Assembly (NCBI GenBank): GCA_937997955.1
Contig: CALLDR010000031.1
Span: 1 to 5,618, forward strand
Length of the DNA: 5,618 nucleotides
Source: an uncultured Emergencia sp.
Lineage (GTDB): Bacteria > Bacillota > Clostridia > Peptostreptococcales > Anaerovoracaceae
Reading direction: 5' to 3'
Shown: one piece after another, positions 4,130 to 5,618 of the stretch
Numbering within the stretch: the first letter of the stretch is position 1
How the letters are laid out: every line of letters starts with the position of its first letter
Program-made: the position numbers and the translations under genes
The notes under the pieces: model-generated
What the model saw: the letters and a program-made list of their open reading frames with translations, nothing else
The model's database searches: none
What the model was told of the DNA's origin: nothing

Positions 4130-5618
4130 TTAAAGTGCGCCGGTGCTGCGGTCGATCGCGTTGCGCAACGCCGCCGGCGGATCCTCCTTGAAAATCGCCT
4201 TCCAGTTTTTCAGCAGGTTCTCCCGGTCGATGCTGATGGGCTCCACCCCGATGAAGGAGGGGACCGCTTTTCCCAGCAGGCCGTTGGCCGCCACCATTGC
4301 GATGGCTTCCCCCTGTTCATAGGGGCACTGCGCGCTAATCATTTTGACCATGCCGCCCTGTGCCATCTGCATGGCGATGGCATAGTCCAGATCTCCCGTG
4401 ACGATCGCGATGTCCGTGCGCTCCAGCTCCGTCAGGGCCTTTATCACCTCCAGCGCGGGACCGTCCCAAGAAACATACAGAGCCTGAATCTCCGGGTACA
4501 TCCCGATGAGCTTCAGTGTTTTCTGATAGACGTCCACCTCTGTCAGGAAATTGACTTTTCCGCACACCCGGATTTCCGGGTATTCCTCCGTCAGAACTTG
4601 TTCCGCCGCGCCGTCCCGTTGCTTTGTGGCAAAGAAGTTCTGCTCGCCGTGGCAAATCAGCCCCGCATATTTCAGGCCGTGCCGTACCATGTACTCGCCC
4701 AACCCGCGGCCCATACTGTCCCCGTGGGCTCGCTCATTTACGGAGATGCAGGAGATGTAATCCTTCGGGGTGAGTCCCTCCGGGACATTGGTGATCAGCA
4801 CCAACCGGGTGTCGCTGTCCGCAATCGAGCGGAAGGCTTCCGCGGTGCCCCGAGTATCAACGGGGATCGAGATTAGGAGATCCGGCTTCAGAAATTTGAT
4901 GCTTTCCAACTGTTTGCATTGCAGCGCCGCGTTGAAATGAGCGTCTGTGACGGCGATGATGGAAATCCCAAGCTCGTCGAAGACTTTTTTGATACCCTTT
5001 TCCTGCAGGCGCATCCACGCCTTGCCCATATAGTGGAATGAGATCGCCGCCGTGTACTGCTTTTGCCGAATCTTTTCCTTTTCCACTTCGGATAAGGCAA
5101 GGCCGCCCGCACCCGCTGCCCGTTCCCCGAAGGGACCCCGGCCGATTCCGCAGGTGGAGTTGCGCACATTGAGGATTGAGGGGAGAGTTTTCGTGCAGTA
5201 CGCATGCGCGGGCGAAGAGAGGTTTGCAATTTCGCCGCGGTCAATCCGCCGGAACAGCAGGTCCGCGGCGGAAAGCGCAAACTGCCGTGGCTGCTTATCC
5301 ACGCAAGTGAGCTCCGGCGTTGTCAGCGAGGCCCATTCCGGATCGTTCAGGCTGACGACAGAGAGGTCGCCGGGCACGGCGATGTTGTGGCCGATTCCAT
5401 ACCGGATGGCGGGAATCAGAGGCAGCGAGTCGGCAATCACGACCGCGGTGGGCACAGGCTCTGCCGCGACGATCTGCGCCATAGCTTCGGCGGCCAACGC
5501 CTCGGTTTTCAAGCCCGCGCGGACCAGCACTTTTTCCAACGCAATGCCGGAATCCTCCAGAGCCTTCCTATAGCCTTCAAACCTTTGGGTGCCGCACACT
5601 TCCGACTCACACAGGTAA
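4130..5618 (-). CDS. LacI-type regulator fused to a second sugar-binding (PBP) domain, N-terminus beyond the window
   Basis: 495 residues are visible in one uninterrupted frame that runs off the right edge; the GTG at 5599 is internal, since YLCESE precedes it in frame. Residues 1-158 are the C-terminal half of a LacI/PurR-type sensor: QRFEGYRKAL, then IAVPGDLSVVSLNDPEW, ELTCVDKQPRQFALSAADLL, and the family-ending LPSILNVRNST. A linker of about 25 residues leads to a complete second domain (about 186-480) of the type-1 periplasmic binding protein kind, as in ribose/inositol-type ABC binding proteins: FDELGISIIAVTDAHFN, KPDLLISIPVDT, SVNERAHGDSMGRGLGEYM, SWDGPALEVIKAL and IVTGDLDYAIAMQMAQGG. 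No signal peptide or lipobox separates the domains, so the protein is cytoplasmic. An N-terminal LacI helix-turn-helix is expected but unseen. The product probably controls the adjacent operon through the palindromes at 3715 and 3943, sensing two ligands, or one ligand plus an oligomerisation partner. Domain calls are firm; the regulatory role is inferred. Confidence 0.85.
   Translation of the reverse strand, partial: YLCESEVCGTQRFEGYRKALEDSGIALEKVLVRAGLKTEALAAEAMAQIVAAEPVPTAVVIADSLPLIPAIRYGIGHNIAVPGDLSVVSLNDPEWASLTTPELTCVDKQPRQFALSAADLLFRRIDRGEIANLSSPAHAYCTKTLPSILNVRNSTCGIGRGPFGERAAGAGGLALSEVEKEKIRQKQYTAAISFHYMGKAWMRLQEKGIKKVFDELGISIIAVTDAHFNAALQCKQLESIKFLKPDLLISIPVDTRGTAEAFRSIADSDTRLVLITNVPEGLTPKDYISCISVNERAHGDSMGRGLGEYMVRHGLKYAGLICHGEQNFFATKQRDGAAEQVLTEEYPEIRVCGKVNFLTEVDVYQKTLKLIGMYPEIQALYVSWDGPALEVIKALTELERTDIAIVTGDLDYAIAMQMAQGGMVKMISAQCPYEQGEAIAMVAANGLLGKAVPSFIGVEPISIDRENLLKNWKAIFKEDPPAALRNAIDRSTGAL
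4158..4171. promoter_or_regulatory. Operator-like palindrome inside the regulator's 3' end
   Basis: GCGTTGCGCAACGC is a perfect 14-bp palindrome sharing the 8-base core TTGCGCAA with O1 and O2; the outer bases differ. Its centre is 216 bp from O2. It lies in the coding sequence for ALRNA near the C-terminus, reminiscent of auxiliary lac operators in or near neighbouring genes. Codon choice in GC-rich DNA could produce it by chance. Confidence 0.25.

Noticed and set aside
4888..5280. Minus-strand open frame of 130 codons inside the regulator gene
   Set aside because: Out-of-frame, Arg/Ser-rich translation; the regulator frame runs through with recognisable LacI and PBP motifs on both sides, so it is not evidence of a frameshift.
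5597..5599. GTG as the start of the regulator
   Set aside because: The frame stays open upstream to the window edge and the sequence here is the middle of a LacI sensor domain, so the real start must be further right.

Overview
The window looks like chromosomal or metagenomic DNA from an anaerobic, gut-type Firmicute (class Clostridia, perhaps an Oscillospiraceae-like lineage). Signs are AG-rich Shine-Dalgarno sites (AAAGGAG, GGGAGG), sigma-70/SigA-type promoters (TTGACA, 17 bp, TATCAT), strong intrinsic terminators, a LacI-type regulator with a TTTGCGCAAA operator, and a Clostridia-like peptidase E. The organism assignment is inference. All convincing genes are on the minus strand, so transcription runs right to left.

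Right end, 4130-5618: the visible part of a regulator whose N-terminus, where a helix-turn-helix would be, lies beyond the window. It carries the C-terminal half of a LacI/PurR-type sensor domain followed in frame by a second, complete sugar-binding-protein (type-1 periplasmic-binding-protein, PBP) domain. It ends in two tandem terminators (4052-4091 and 3970-3996).

Middle, 1431-3972: a two-gene catabolic operon. A strong promoter (3744-3772) with a perfect 14-bp palindrome just downstream (3715-3728) precedes an IolE-like TIM-barrel sugar isomerase/epimerase/dehydratase (2878-3690), then a Gfo/Idh/MocA-family NAD(P)-dependent sugar dehydrogenase (1629-2804). A second copy of the palindrome core lies 227 bp upstream of the first, between the regulator's terminators and the operon promoter. 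The simplest model is that the double-sensor LacI protein represses the oxidoreductase/isomerase operon, perhaps by looping between the two operators, until a sugar or cyclitol is bound. A possible short distal reading frame (1448-1615) runs into the operon terminator (1431-1471).

Left, 572-1350: a monocistronic unit with its own promoter and terminator. It encodes a three-helix membrane protein with a C-terminal zinc ribbon, similar in layout to DUF4282 proteins.

Far left, 1-about 460: base composition falls sharply (13 of the first 60 bases are G or C, against 38 of 60 at 5221-5280). This part holds the start of a peptidase E (family S51) gene cut by the window edge. The change suggests a transfer junction, a mobile-element edge, or an assembly join. 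No tRNA, rRNA, CRISPR array, transposase or complete mobile element was seen.
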